A DNA stretch of 64,000 bases. Origin: Xenorhabdus eapokensis. Its GTDB lineage: Bacteria; Pseudomonadota; Gammaproteobacteria; Enterobacterales; Enterobacteriaceae. The position numbers were made by a program, and so were the translations under genes. Shown one piece after another: positions 9,601 to 18,403 of this stretch. The notes under the pieces are model-generated. The model was not told the DNA's origin. It saw only the letters and a program-made list of their open reading frames with translations, and ran no database searches. Within the stretch, counting starts at the first letter, position 1. Every line of letters starts with the position of its first letter. The stretch covers positions 1 through 64,000 of the forward strand of contig NZ_MKGQ01000005.1 in the NCBI RefSeq assembly GCF_001908105.1, read 5' to 3'.

Positions 9601-11008
9601 AAATAAATCCTGGCATTCCTGAAGGTGACAAAATAAAGACCAAAGTAAGGATCAGGGCTAAGGGAATTGGGTAATAACCCCATGAAATCAGGCCATAATT
9701 TTTTTCAATTTTGTTTCTTAAATTCACCAACCAGGGATAGATAATAAAGAATCCCCAGAAAACCATTAAGAGAGAACTGCTGGATAACAGGGATGCAAAT
9801 GTTTCACCAGAGAACAGTTGATTTAATATCGCCACAGCATCATTAAATGTCGGGCTGCGGAAAAAGATCCAGGCAAAGCAGATAAAATGGAATGTCACCA
9901 CACGAGATAAAAATAATGCAATCGGGCTTTTGGTTTGTGATTCACTCTGTTTCTTTGAAGCAGAGAATAGGGCATTTTTAATATTTTGCAGAATTAATCC
10001 CAATCCATGAATAGCACCCCAGAGAATAAAACTAAGACCAGCACCATGCCATAGGCCAGAAATCACCATAGCAATGAACATATTCAGGTTCTTGCACAAT
10101 ACGCCTTTTTGGTTACCGCCCAATGGAATGTAGACATAATCACGGATGAATGTTGACAGGCTGATATGCCAGCGTCGCCAAAATACCTGTAAGTTTTCAG
10201 CCAGATAAGGGGCATCGAAATTGCGTGGCACTTTGTAGCCTAATAGCAGGGCGATACCTGTGACAAGGTCGGTATAACCAGAAAAATTAAAGTAGATATT
10301 CCAGGCATAAGCATAAATTGCCACAAGGATTTGTCCTGCATGATGACTATTCGGATCTTCAAAAACAGGATTTACAAGATATTCAGAAAGTGTAGAACTG
10401 AGCAAAAAGAGTTTTGCGATGGCGAGAGCAATCAATAATAGTGCCTTCAATGGTTCCTGCATAACTCTGGATGTTGCCTGAATCTGAGGCAGAAAATCTT
10501 TCGCTCGATTAATCGGTCCGGCGATAATGCTGGGAAAAAAGCAAAGATACAAAATAACATCAGGCAATGGTGCTGCGGGCAGTTCTTTCTTACATACCGA
10601 TACAACATAGCTGACCGAATGGAACGCATAGAATGACAGACCTAGCGGCATCAGCAACTCAAGTACAGGCAGTTCCACGTTGATCCCAACACTAGCCAAT
10701 GTTTGTTGAATCGACTCCTGAAAGAAAGAGTAATATTTGAAAACCGTAAAACAGCCTAGGATCCAGAATGTCAATAGAGTGAATATGATCTTGTTAGATA
10801 AATAACGGTTAAGAATATTCGCCAAAAAGTAAATGAATAGGGTATAGGTGCATAAAATATAAGCGAATTTTGCTGCAAAAGAGAATACAAATAAATAACT
10901 AACTAAAATTAACACGCCATTCTGTAGTCTGGGCGCTTTCTGTAAAAGCCAATAGACAACCAGCAGAATAACAAACGATCCAAGGAACTCAAAAGAGAAG
11001 AAATTCAT
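9587..11008 (-). CDS. MBOAT family membrane-bound O-acyltransferase (PatA/AlgI-like)
   Basis: A 473-residue polytopic inner-membrane protein of the MBOAT family. It has many hydrophobic helices, the FPSIIAGPI block, YLAENLQVFWRRWHISLS and the catalytic-histidine region SGLWHGAGLSFILWGAIHG. In peptidoglycan (PatA) and polysaccharide (AlgI) acetylation systems such proteins move acetyl groups from the cytoplasm to a periplasmic SGNH partner. Two such partners follow directly, with 14-base overlaps. The neighbouring Bax-type glucosaminidase favours peptidoglycan as the substrate, but cell-surface polysaccharide cannot be excluded. Confidence 0.85.
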   Translation of the reverse strand: MNFFSFEFLGSFVILLVVYWLLQKAPRLQNGVLILVSYLFVFSFAAKFAYILCTYTLFIYFLANILNRYLSNKIIFTLLTFWILGCFTVFKYYSFFQESIQQTLASVGINVELPVLELLMPLGLSFYAFHSVSYVVSVCKKELPAAPLPDVILYLCFFPSIIAGPINRAKDFLPQIQATSRVMQEPLKALLLIALAIAKLFLLSSTLSEYLVNPVFEDPNSHHAGQILVAIYAYAWNIYFNFSGYTDLVTGIALLLGYKVPRNFDAPYLAENLQVFWRRWHISLSTFIRDYVYIPLGGNQKGVLCKNLNMFIAMVISGLWHGAGLSFILWGAIHGLGLILQNIKNALFSASKKQSESQTKSPIALFLSRVVTFHFICFAWIFFRSPTFNDAVAILNQLFSGETFASLLSSSSLLMVFWGFFIIYPWLVNLRNKIEKNYGLISWGYYPIPLALILTLVFILSPSGMPGFIYANF

Positions 11009-11117
11009 ATCAGGCTCTGGTTAACCATTCATTGTTGGGAGAAGGGATGTAATTCTGAAGGGTATTATAGTATGGAATTTGTCGATGTTTACAGTAGATA
11101 ATATAGAGATAGATTCT

Positions 11118-11153
11118 AAAAAAGAACCCACCTTGTCATGAATACAAAGTGGA
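11118..11153 (-). terminator. Rho-independent terminator after the bax-like gene
   Basis: On the minus strand CCACTTTGT-loop-ACAAGGTGG is followed by a T-run (TTCTTTTTT), just past the stop of the gene at 11168. It separates that gene from the MBOAT operon. Confidence 0.7.
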
Positions 11154-11167
11154 TTGTTGGAAGGGGG

Positions 11168-11941
11168 TTACTGAATAGCTAATTCCTGAGCCTGTGAAAT
11201 CAACGTCTTGTTACCTTTAAATATCCGATGTAAATAGCGATTATAGTCAGATCCCAGTTCAGAATAACCATTGAGATTATCAATCAGCTTACTGGTATTC
11301 AGTGGTTCCTGTGTTGTTCTCTGTTTTGCACGTGAAGAACGCAGTGACTCATAAGCACGGTGCGTATTCAGGTTTTTCATATAGGCAATAATGGAAGCAT
11401 TAATGGTAGGGTAAACTGAATAACCTTTGATTTTTCCTTTCTTTTTACTGCAAGAGCTACAACGCATTCCAAACAAATTATTATTTTTTTTGGCAAGTTC
11501 TGACGTTCCCCAACCCGATTCAGTCGCTGCCTGAGTGGCAACAAAATGGGTGGGAATAATGTCAACTCGACTTAACAGCTTATTCCAATTGACCTGTTTT
11601 GGTGAATTGCAAGTCATTTTGTAATCCATGCAGATCTTTTTCAATCGATGACTATCCTGTACAGACCAATGATGATTCTTTTGGTGTGTCAGGAGCCATT
11701 TGCGGTCTTGCATAATCTTTTGATTATGTTGATCAATTACAGGGACAATAATATTTAAAAACGCTTTCTTTCGAGGTGTACCTGAAGGGTATTGTCGCAA
11801 GTCAGGCAAACTTACTTGCATGCCATTGTGAGAATACTCTTGCACTTTTGAGGTACTGGTCGAGGCATAGCTCAGACCGGTAAAAATTAATGAGATAAAG
11901 AAAGCGAAGACCACACTTGTCCTCACCATTAGAGAGGGCAT
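11168..11941 (-). CDS. bax: Bax-type N-acetylglucosaminidase
   Basis: A 257-residue exported protein of the Bax/glucosaminidase family that cleaves glycan strands of peptidoglycan. A signal peptide covers about residues 1-26 (ending GLSYAS). The catalytic Glu is Glu141 in ATQAATESGWGTS, followed by FGMRCSSC and the repeated YPTINASIIAYMKNLN block typical of the family. A GAGGAG ribosome-binding site sits five bases before the chosen ATG. It lies directly upstream of the MBOAT/SGNH operon on the same strand but has its own terminator. O-acetylation of muramic acid affects cell-wall hydrolases, so the adjacency may be functional. E. coli Bax is similar in length (274). Confidence 0.88.
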   Translation of the reverse strand: MPSLMVRTSVVFAFFISLIFTGLSYASTSTSKVQEYSHNGMQVSLPDLRQYPSGTPRKKAFLNIIVPVIDQHNQKIMQDRKWLLTHQKNHHWSVQDSHRLKKICMDYKMTCNSPKQVNWNKLLSRVDIIPTHFVATQAATESGWGTSELAKKNNNLFGMRCSSCSKKKGKIKGYSVYPTINASIIAYMKNLNTHRAYESLRSSRAKQRTTQEPLNTSKLIDNLNGYSELGSDYNRYLHRIFKGNKTLISQAQELAIQ

Positions 11942-12446
11942 TGCTTCTCCTCTTTTTATTACTCTGGATAAAAATTAGACGAATGTTAGCAGAATAAGGA
12001 AGATATAGCTACTGTTATTCGTCATTCATAAATTTCGTTTCTGTAACTAATATTAGTACCCTACTGACAAATATCTATATTTTTTTACTTTGTAGAGTAA
12101 ATTAGTGTAATAAATATTATGATTTTATCTGGTGAATTGTGTTGTTTATTTAACTTAATTTAATGACTGATTTTTATTTAACCATATGTTATTAATTTAA
12201 TATTACCCAGTTTAACTTAGCTATCATCGGGGTGTGAACTTTTGCTTTGTTGTAGTTATTGTAAATTATTTTATTGTTCATACTTAATTATCTATTTTTC
12301 TGGCTTATTTTAAGTTTTTCATCTGAATTTCAGTATTAGGAAATGATATTAATATCATAAAAGGTAATGTTTTTTTTGCTGAAGAAAATATGTCAATTAA
12401 CATCATGATGGTGAGATTATTTTCTGGTTGGAGAGTGAATTGTTTT
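11942..12446. other. AT-rich intergenic region
   Basis: About 500 bases of strongly AT-rich sequence between the bax-like gene and the terminator of the next minus-strand gene. Both neighbours are on the minus strand, so it should hold the bax promoter. Minus-strand frames here have no ribosome-binding site or recognisable product. I see no RNA gene or repeat. Confidence 0.5.
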
Positions 12447-12477
12447 AAAAGAATTAGGGAGCCGAAGCCCCCTAATT
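12447..12477 (-). terminator. Rho-independent terminator with UUCG-type tetraloop
   Basis: On the minus strand AATTAGGGGGC-TTCG-GCTCCCTAATT forms an 11-bp stem with one G-U pair. It is followed by CTTTTA and lies just after the DUF3761 gene. Confidence 0.85.
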
Positions 12478-12503
12478 GTATATGATAAAAAATCAATAAA
12501 ACT

Positions 12504-12839
12504 TTACAGCCATTTAGCAACACCACCGTGGCGAGAGCAAGCTCCTTTACGGGATTTGCTCTTACTATAGCTACCATCTTTACAAAGAGCTGTATTAGCG
12601 CCTTTTTTAGCTAAGCTATTTCTGTTTTTCTTCTTTGATATTTTTTGTTTTTTTGCTTTTTTGGTAACTTTCTTCTCTAATGAATTAGCTTTGTTTTTTG
12701 CTGATTTAACATTTTGTTCTACTGCCGTTACCGTTTTTGAGGCGACGTCGGCTGAGGTTGATACTGCTGGCGCTGCAAGCGCTGCACTTGAAAACAACAC
12801 CAGTAATGCTGCAACTGATAACTTCAAGCTTTTCATCAT
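12504..12839 (-). CDS. Small exported DUF3761 protein
   Basis: A 111-residue protein with a clear signal peptide (LSVAALLVLFSSAALAAPA, cleavage near residue 24). A very Lys-rich middle (about residues 45-78, AKKQKISKKKNR) precedes a C-terminal cysteine-containing block, CKDGSYSKSKSRKGACS then HGGVAKWL, which is the DUF3761 signature. The first of two adjacent ATG codons is chosen because AGAGGAAC lies five bases upstream. Function is unknown; the basic exported form suggests binding to an anionic envelope component or DNA, but that is speculation. It is monocistronic, with its own terminator. Confidence 0.8.
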   Translation of the reverse strand: MMKSLKLSVAALLVLFSSAALAAPAVSTSADVASKTVTAVEQNVKSAKNKANSLEKKVTKKAKKQKISKKKNRNSLAKKGANTALCKDGSYSKSKSRKGACSRHGGVAKWL

Positions 12840-12966
12840 ATAGTTCCTCTGATTAGAGTACTGAAACCTGAAATCTACTCTTGCAGTTTGGAGTATAGTT
12901 TTGAATGTTATGATTGCAAATTTAACATAGAGAATAAAAAAATAACGCAACAACTATGGAGGTATT

Positions 12967-13713
12967 GTGAAAAAAGTAACGATCATTACTGGTGGTTCCC
13001 GTGGTATCGGCAAGGCCACGGCGCTTTGTTTGGCAAAACAGGGGCACCATATTTGCATTGGCTATCGTAACCGTAAAGACAGTGCTTATGAAGTGTTGGA
13101 TATGATCCGTGCTCTTGGGCAGTCAGCAATTGCGGTTCAGGTGGATATTGCGGATGAAAAACAAGTGATAGCTCTGTTCCAAAGGGTGGAAAAAGAGTTG
13201 GGGAATATTTCTGGGTTAGTGAACAATGCTGGGATCTTAAAGCCTCAAGCTACCATTGAACAGTTAACGGCAGAGCGGCTAAATGAAATTTTTGCTACTA
13301 ATGTCACTGGAGCCTTTCTCTGTGCGCGTGAAGCGGTTAAGAGAATGGCTTTGCGTCACGGTGGGCAAGGTGGAGTCATTGTCAATGTTTCATCCGCTGC
13401 CGCTCGACTGGGTTCTCCCCATGAATACGTTGATTATGCAGCATCGAAAGGTGCCATTGATACGCTGACAATTGGATTGGCGCAAGAGGTGGCTGCACAG
13501 GGAATCAGGGTAAATGCTGTGCGTCCTGGATTCATTTATACCGAAATGCATGCCGATGGTGGGGAGCCTGGGCGAGTTGAAAGAATCAAAGATTCCTTGC
13601 CTATGAAACGGGGTGGACAACCGGAAGAAGTTGCTCAGGCCATTGCATGGCTGTTATCTGATGACGCATCGTATGTTACAGGCAATTTCATTGACTTAGC
13701 GGGTGGAAAATAG
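12967..13713 (+). CDS. ygfF: Short-chain dehydrogenase, YgfF-like
   Basis: A 248-residue NAD(P)-dependent short-chain dehydrogenase, very similar to E. coli YgfF (247 residues). The Rossmann motif TGGSRGIG is at residues 8-15, NNAG near 87, and the catalytic Tyr-x-x-x-Lys in YVDYAASKGA near residue 160. The C-terminus SYVTGNFIDLAGGK is typical of the family. It starts at GTG with GGAGGT just before it. The substrate is not known for YgfF; family resemblance is to glucose/sugar dehydrogenases. It stands alone, divergent from the DUF3761 gene. Confidence 0.88.
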   Translation: MKKVTIITGGSRGIGKATALCLAKQGHHICIGYRNRKDSAYEVLDMIRALGQSAIAVQVDIADEKQVIALFQRVEKELGNISGLVNNAGILKPQATIEQLTAERLNEIFATNVTGAFLCAREAVKRMALRHGGQGGVIVNVSSAAARLGSPHEYVDYAASKGAIDTLTIGLAQEVAAQGIRVNAVRPGFIYTEMHADGGEPGRVERIKDSLPMKRGGQPEEVAQAIAWLLSDDASYVTGNFIDLAGGK

Positions 13714-13772
13714 ATTATAGAGTTTGAAATGCCGTTTGAATAAGCAGGCAGTTAATACCAGATAATCTTAAA

Positions 13773-13803
13773 AGCCGGAATGCTTTTTAATATTTTTCCG
13801 GCT
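13773..13803. terminator. Convergent hairpin between ygfF and the SymE-like gene
   Basis: AGCCGGAA and TTCCGGCT form an 8-bp stem around a 15-nt AT-rich loop, between two convergent genes. There is no strong T-run, so terminator function is only likely from position. Confidence 0.4.
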
Positions 13804-13840
13804 AATTGATGGAAGACTATTTTTGTAGTGACAATTGATC

Positions 13841-14191
13841 TTAATCCAATATTTCCATCAACTTAGGTTTTAGAATAATTTTGCCAGGTTGCATTTCTAT
13901 GTTAATAGGTTGTTCCACTAAATTGCTGATCGTTAGCCAGTCCCCTGCAATATAGAGTTCACCATTTTCACGAATATTGTCGATTCCTTGGTATGGGTTA
14001 TTTTCCACTTCGTTGATTAAACTAGCTAAATTTGCGTTAGGATCAACAAGAGAAATAATAACACCATTGGAAAACTGTGAGATATGAAATAATTCATTTG
14101 CGGTAAATCCCGCATCGCTGAGTGCACTGCCGTTCAGTATTAATTCAGGGGTATCAATGTCAGAATGACGAAATGAAACATGAAGGTTCAT
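13841..14191 (-). CDS. SymE-like (AbrB-fold) protein
   Basis: A 116-residue protein with two related segments, LNGSALSDAGFTANELFHIS and LYIAGDWLTISNLVEQPINI. Both resemble the GxWLxxAGFxxGxxVxV pattern of SymE, the SOS-linked toxin evolved from an AbrB-type barrel (E. coli SymE is 113 residues). I start at the ATG 87 bases inside the longest frame because AAGGAA lies seven bases before it; the longer version has no ribosome-binding site. No LexA box (CTGT-N8-ACAG) and no obvious antisense RNA promoter was found, so toxin status is not supported beyond fold resemblance. Confidence 0.55.
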   Translation of the reverse strand: MNLHVSFRHSDIDTPELILNGSALSDAGFTANELFHISQFSNGVIISLVDPNANLASLINEVENNPYQGIDNIRENGELYIAGDWLTISNLVEQPINIEMQPGKIILKPKLMEILD

Positions 14192-14278
14192 TTGTACGTT
14201 CCTTGTGTTATGGATATACTGCGATACTCTATCAGCACTTCGCCCGCACTGCACCGCGAATTCATACGTGTTTTTCAT

Positions 14279-14711
14279 CTAAATAGCATTCATTGTTAAT
14301 AATCGACATCTACCCTAGCGGTTAGTTGGCTAATATGCCATCGGTAATGTTGTTCTTTGCGAAGCAACTCGCAAAAAATGACTGGATATTCATCCATTTT
14401 GAAATACATATCTAAAATTCGAGCAAAAAATAATTCTGTGAATAATCATGAAATTTTTGGATTATCAAAAATATAGATAAGGATTTTAATCTGTGGTTTT
14501 GAAGAGGATATATTTTTTAGCTTATGCTTGTTTATTTATAAATATTGAAATTATATACCGGTGTTTTAAATATTTCTGGTGATTATATTTTATTAGTTAT
14601 TGTATCTGTTTTAATTAAGTTATTTTTGGTAGATTTCATTTGCTGGCAAGAAATATTTGTCCATTTCTTTGTGAAAATGTCGTTTTTTTAATTTTAAACA
14701 GGAATATTGCA
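14279..14711 (+). promoter_or_regulatory. tnaA upstream region
   Basis: About 430 bases of AT-rich sequence before tnaA. A 26-codon frame at 14335-14415 has a single Trp codon (NDWIFIHF) and sits about 300 bases before tnaA, roughly where a TnaC leader would be. It lacks the WFNID block and the final Pro of known TnaC peptides and has no clear ribosome-binding site, so I do not call it tnaC. Confidence 0.4.
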
Positions 14712-16118
14712 ATGAAACGCATTCCAGAACCTTTCCGAATTAAAATGGTAGAAAATATTCGTATGACAACCCGCGCTGAACGTGAAGTTGCACTGGAATC
14801 TGCGGGATATAACCCTTTTATGCTGCCTTCTGATATGGTTTACATTGATTTGCTGACAGACTCTGGTACTGGGGCAATGAGTGATCGTCAATGGGCCGGT
14901 ATGATGATAGGGGATGAGGCATATGCAGGGTCTCGCAGCTATTATCATTTAGCGGATAAGGTTAAGGAACTTATTGGTTATAAATATACTATTCCTACCC
15001 ATCAAGGGCGTGGGGCAGAACAGATTTTATTTCCTACTTTAGTTGCGCGAAAAAAGTTGAAAGGCGGAGCTAAAAGTCCCGTATTTATTTCTAATTTCCA
15101 TTTTGATACGACAATGGCACACGTGGAATTAAATGGTGCCAAAGCCATCAATGTCGTTACAAATAAAGCTTTTGAAACAGGGAATTATTATGATTGGAAA
15201 GGTAACTTTGATATTGAGTTACTTAAGCAGACCATCAAACAACATGGCCAGGATAATGTTGTCGCCATTATAGCGACAATTACCTGTAATAGTACGGGAG
15301 GGCAACCGGTCTCTCTTGCAAATATGAAAGCAGTATATGAAATAGCAAAACAGCATGATATTCCCGTAGTAATTGATTCTGCCCGCTTTTGTGAAAATGC
15401 CTGGTTTATTAAACAGAGGGAAAAAGGTTACGAAAATAAATCCATCAAAGAGATCGTCAAACAAATGTATCAATATGGCGATATGCTGACGATGTCGGCG
15501 AAAAAAGATCCGATGGTGAATATTGGCGGCCTTTGTTGTTTTCGTGATGATGAAACACTGTTTAATGAAGTATGCGTTCGTTGTATTCCAATGGAAGGGT
15601 TTGTGACTTATGGAGGGCTTGCCGGGCGTGATATGGAAGCGTTGGCAGTTGGGCTGGAAGAGGGAATGGATGAAAATTTTCTATCTTATCGTATCAACCA
15701 AGTCACTTATTTGGGGGAAAAGTTAAGAAAAGAAGGAATACCTATTCAGTATCCCATCGGGGGACATGCTGTTTTTGTTGATGCAAAATTATTCCTGCCC
15801 CATATTCCTTGCGATCAATTTCCGGCTCAAGCGTTGAGCAATGCATTATATTTGGAAGCAGGCATCAGAAGTGTGGAAATTGGTTCTTTGTTATTGGGGC
15901 GTGATCCTGATACAGGTAAACAAAAAGATTCACCAATGGAATTGACGAGACTGACTATTCCTCGTCGAGTTTATACCAATGACCATATGGATTATATCGT
16001 TGACGCTTTTATTGGGTTGAAGCAGCGAGCGGCTGATATCAGGGGATTAACCTTTACTTACGAGCCACCAATATTACGCCACTTCACGGCCAGGTTAAAA
16101 CCGATAGAAAAAATATAG
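14712..16118 (+). CDS. tnaA: Tryptophanase TnaA
   Basis: A 468-residue PLP-dependent beta-eliminating lyase converting L-tryptophan to indole, pyruvate and ammonia. It is closest in pattern to Proteus tryptophanase: [42 protein letters not shown], the PLP lysine in [14 protein letters not shown] (about residue 269), and [13 protein letters not shown]. The last motif is tryptophanase-like; tyrosine phenol-lyase has SMERG there, with an Arg that contacts the phenol. The start is the ATG of [10 protein letters not shown] with CAGGAA upstream. No tnaB permease follows; a terminator closes the gene. The product would make indole, a signal molecule in insect-associated enterics. Confidence 0.9.
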   Translation: MKRIPEPFRIKMVENIRMTTRAEREVALESAGYNPFMLPSDMVYIDLLTDSGTGAMSDRQWAGMMIGDEAYAGSRSYYHLADKVKELIGYKYTIPTHQGRGAEQILFPTLVARKKLKGGAKSPVFISNFHFDTTMAHVELNGAKAINVVTNKAFETGNYYDWKGNFDIELLKQTIKQHGQDNVVAIIATITCNSTGGQPVSLANMKAVYEIAKQHDIPVVIDSARFCENAWFIKQREKGYENKSIKEIVKQMYQYGDMLTMSAKKDPMVNIGGLCCFRDDETLFNEVCVRCIPMEGFVTYGGLAGRDMEALAVGLEEGMDENFLSYRINQVTYLGEKLRKEGIPIQYPIGGHAVFVDAKLFLPHIPCDQFPAQALSNALYLEAGIRSVEIGSLLLGRDPDTGKQKDSPMELTRLTIPRRVYTNDHMDYIVDAFIGLKQRAADIRGLTFTYEPPILRHFTARLKPIEKI

Positions 16119-16138
16119 CCATTAGATGAGAAGACGAC

Positions 16139-16175
16139 AAAAAAAGCCCTGCCTATGTATTAAGCAGGGCTTTTA
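16139..16175. terminator. Bidirectional terminator between tnaA and terD
   Basis: AAAAAAGCCCTGC-loop-AGCAGGGCTTTT is a strong stem with A-run and T-run on opposite sides. It can stop both tnaA (plus) and the convergent terD (minus). Confidence 0.9.
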
Positions 16176-16232
16176 ATCTCAGTGCGTCGAATTCAAAATC
16201 TACACTGGAAGGCTTAATTGAATAACACCAAA

Positions 16233-16811
16233 TTAAGCGGCATTAATACCATACTGGGCACAAACAGAAGCCAGACCGCCAGCATAGCCTTGGCCTACTG
16301 CGCGGAATTTCCATTCTGCATTATGGCGATACAGTTCACCGAACAGCATAGCAGTTTCGGTAGATGCATCTTCAGTCAGGTCATAGCGAGCGACCTCAAC
16401 TTGTGTATCATCGTTAACCAGACGGATAAAGGCACCGGAAACTTGTCCGAAGCTCTGGCGACGAGCTTGTGCTTCATGGATAGTCACTACAAACACCACT
16501 TTTTCTACATCAGCAGGAACTTGATCCAGTTTGATTTTTAGTGATTCATCATCGCCATCCCCTTCACCGGTACGGTTGTCGCCAGTGTGCATGATGGAGC
16601 CGTCAGATGATTTCAGATTATTGTAGAAAATGAAATCTGCATCACCACGAACTTTGCCGTTTGCTGTCAGCAGAAAAGCTGAGGCATCAAGGTCAAAGTC
16701 TTGCCCGTCAGTCGCACGGGCATCCCAACCGAGACCGATCAGAACGTTTTTCATGCTTGGCGCTTCTTTGCTCAGAGAAACGTTACCGCCTTTAGAAAGA
16801 GATACACCCAT
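16233..16811 (-). CDS. terD: Tellurium resistance protein TerD
   Basis: A 192-residue TerD-domain protein nearly identical in pattern to TerD of plasmid R478: start [19 protein letters not shown], the GLGWDAR block, DFDLDASAF, and the calcium-binding acidic loop [15 protein letters not shown] (about residues 76-90). TerD-family proteins are cytoplasmic beta-sandwich Ca-binding proteins working with TerB and TerC in resistance to tellurite, colicins and phage. It is the last gene of terZABCD; terE and terF of the R478 order are absent and tnaA follows. Confidence 0.95.
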   Translation of the reverse strand: MGVSLSKGGNVSLSKEAPSMKNVLIGLGWDARATDGQDFDLDASAFLLTANGKVRGDADFIFYNNLKSSDGSIMHTGDNRTGEGDGDDESLKIKLDQVPADVEKVVFVVTIHEAQARRQSFGQVSGAFIRLVNDDTQVEVARYDLTEDASTETAMLFGELYRHNAEWKFRAVGQGYAGGLASVCAQYGINAA

Positions 16812-16861
16812 TGTTATTTCCTCATTTATTACGTCGTGTTAGTTATCTAGATTTTACAGAC

Positions 16862-17890
16862 TTAACTTGCGTTTTCTTTTGATGGGAACAGCAGGCTGGC
16901 AAGAATGCCGGCTGCCAGTACGCCAATCACCACAAATAAGCTACTTGTGGATGAAATCGAATAGCCGTGGTGGAATATGTGCTCAGAAGCATTTAGACCG
17001 AGTTTTATGGCAATAAAGAACAGTAAAACGATCACCGCCTTTTCCAAATGCACCAGATACTTTTTCAATGCTTCAAGCACAAAATAGAGCGTGCGCAGAC
17101 CCAAAATAGCAAACATCATAGCGCTGTACACAATTAATGGTTCCCGACTGACTGCAATCACCGCAGGTACAGAGTCAAAGGCAAACATCACATCAGACAG
17201 TTCAACCACTGCCAGACACAGCATTAACGGCGTAGCATAAAGTGCGGCTTTGCTCGCCCGTCCCACTTTCACATCGGCGTTTTCTGGTTTAGCCAACTCC
17301 TTATCCACTTCCTTTTGTTTCAGTACAAAAGCATGGTTGCTCAATTTCGGCCAAATTGGGAAGAAACGCTTTACCAGACGGTAAGCAAGGTGCTGTGAAT
17401 AGTCTTCGATTTCATCGTCATCATCACCACTTTTCAGCATCATGACCGCTGTCCAGCCAACGATAACCGCAAATACGATCTCAACCCACGGCCCAAGCGC
17501 CAGCAGGCTTGTCCCAATGGCAACGAAAATACCACGGAAGATAATCGCGCCGATAATCCCCCAATACAGGACGCGGTGGCGATAGCGGTCTGGGACGGCG
17601 AACCAAGAGAAAATCGCCATGATGACAAACAGGTTATCGACGGAAAGAACTTTTTCCAGTGCGTAGCCCGTGACAAACAGACTCGCTGCTTCTGCGCCGT
17701 GATGGATATACAGAAAGCCCGCGAAAACAAAGGCAATTGCGACCCAGAAAATAGACCAAAGGGCAGCACTGCGCAGCGAAATCGGCTTATCATGACGATG
17801 CATAAAGAGGTCGATAAAGAGCGCACCAACCGACAGAAGAATAAATACAGCAACAGTTTCCATCGGAAAACCAATGTGCGTGGATACCAT
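16862..17890 (-). CDS. terC: Tellurium resistance membrane protein TerC
   Basis: A 342-residue inner-membrane protein with about nine hydrophobic helices. Conserved acidic membrane residues typical of TerC/Alx are visible in ALEKVLSVDNLFV and DVMFAFDSVPAVIAVS. TerC is thought to handle divalent metal ions (manganese/calcium) and to form a membrane complex with TerB. The start at GTG/ATG near 17890 (MVSTHIGFPMETV) is slightly longer than the E. coli homologue's hydrophobic start, and the internal Met at residue 10 is an alternative. It sits between terB and terD with gaps of 26 and 50 bases. Confidence 0.94.
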   Translation of the reverse strand: MVSTHIGFPMETVAVFILLSVGALFIDLFMHRHDKPISLRSAALWSIFWVAIAFVFAGFLYIHHGAEAASLFVTGYALEKVLSVDNLFVIMAIFSWFAVPDRYRHRVLYWGIIGAIIFRGIFVAIGTSLLALGPWVEIVFAVIVGWTAVMMLKSGDDDDEIEDYSQHLAYRLVKRFFPIWPKLSNHAFVLKQKEVDKELAKPENADVKVGRASKAALYATPLMLCLAVVELSDVMFAFDSVPAVIAVSREPLIVYSAMMFAILGLRTLYFVLEALKKYLVHLEKAVIVLLFFIAIKLGLNASEHIFHHGYSISSTSSLFVVIGVLAAGILASLLFPSKENAS

Positions 17891-17916
17891 GAAGTAAGCC
17901 TCTTAAATATCTGCGA

Positions 17917-18372
17917 TTACAGTTCGAAATCAGCCGGTGCAAAGCCAAGGGCTAAACAAATTTCACGGGCAGCCTGTTTTTCATCGTTATCAAAGTCACC
18001 ATCACTCTTGGCAACGGCAATCCCGACGCGTAAAGCCAGTTGTGCTGCTTCTGGTTGCTGTTTCAGAGCCATGATGAATTTCATGGCTTCACCCTTGCCA
18101 ATGTCAGCATCAAATTCATAGCTGCTGACCAGTTTGTTAAAGAATTCGATAATCTCGGAGGTATCGAACACTTTCAGTTCAGGAGAATTTTTGATGAACC
18201 CAATCATTTTCTGCTTTTCTTCTGCGCTGACACCATTACTCGCCATAGCAACGTGTGCACATACTGCTACTGTACCTTCCATGAACTTTCTGTTCTTGAA
18301 GCGACTCACTTGGGTGGTGAGTTCTTCGCGGCCTGCGTTGAACGCTGATTTGATTTTGTTTAAAAAGGACAT
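17917..18372 (-). CDS. terB: Tellurium resistance protein TerB
   Basis: A 151-residue all-helical TerB (COG3793) protein: MSFLNKIKSAFNAGREELT, the VAVCAHVAMASNGVSAEEK block, and the acidic metal-binding segment VAKSDGDFDNDEKQAAREI near the C-terminus. TerB binds metal through conserved acids and links TerC in the membrane to cytoplasmic TerD-type proteins. The length equals R478 TerB (151). The gene is 31 bases after terA on the same strand. Confidence 0.95.
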   Translation of the reverse strand: MSFLNKIKSAFNAGREELTTQVSRFKNRKFMEGTVAVCAHVAMASNGVSAEEKQKMIGFIKNSPELKVFDTSEIIEFFNKLVSSYEFDADIGKGEAMKFIMALKQQPEAAQLALRVGIAVAKSDGDFDNDEKQAAREICLALGFAPADFEL

Positions 18373-18403
18373 CAGTCCCTCCGCTTATTGGTAAAATAGA
18401 GAA

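Noticed and set aside
14192..14300. LexA box controlling the SymE-like gene
   Set aside because: The nearest candidate, CTG-N11-CAG, has the wrong spacing for CTGT-N8-ACAG.
14335..14415. TnaC leader peptide for tnaA
   Set aside because: One Trp codon and a plausible distance, but no WFNID block, no terminal Pro and no clear ribosome-binding site.
14712..16118. Tyrosine phenol-lyase instead of tryptophanase
   Set aside because: Some blocks resemble tyrosine phenol-lyase, but the SVEIGS site replaces the SMERG motif that carries its phenol-binding Arg, and the whole protein follows Proteus tryptophanase.
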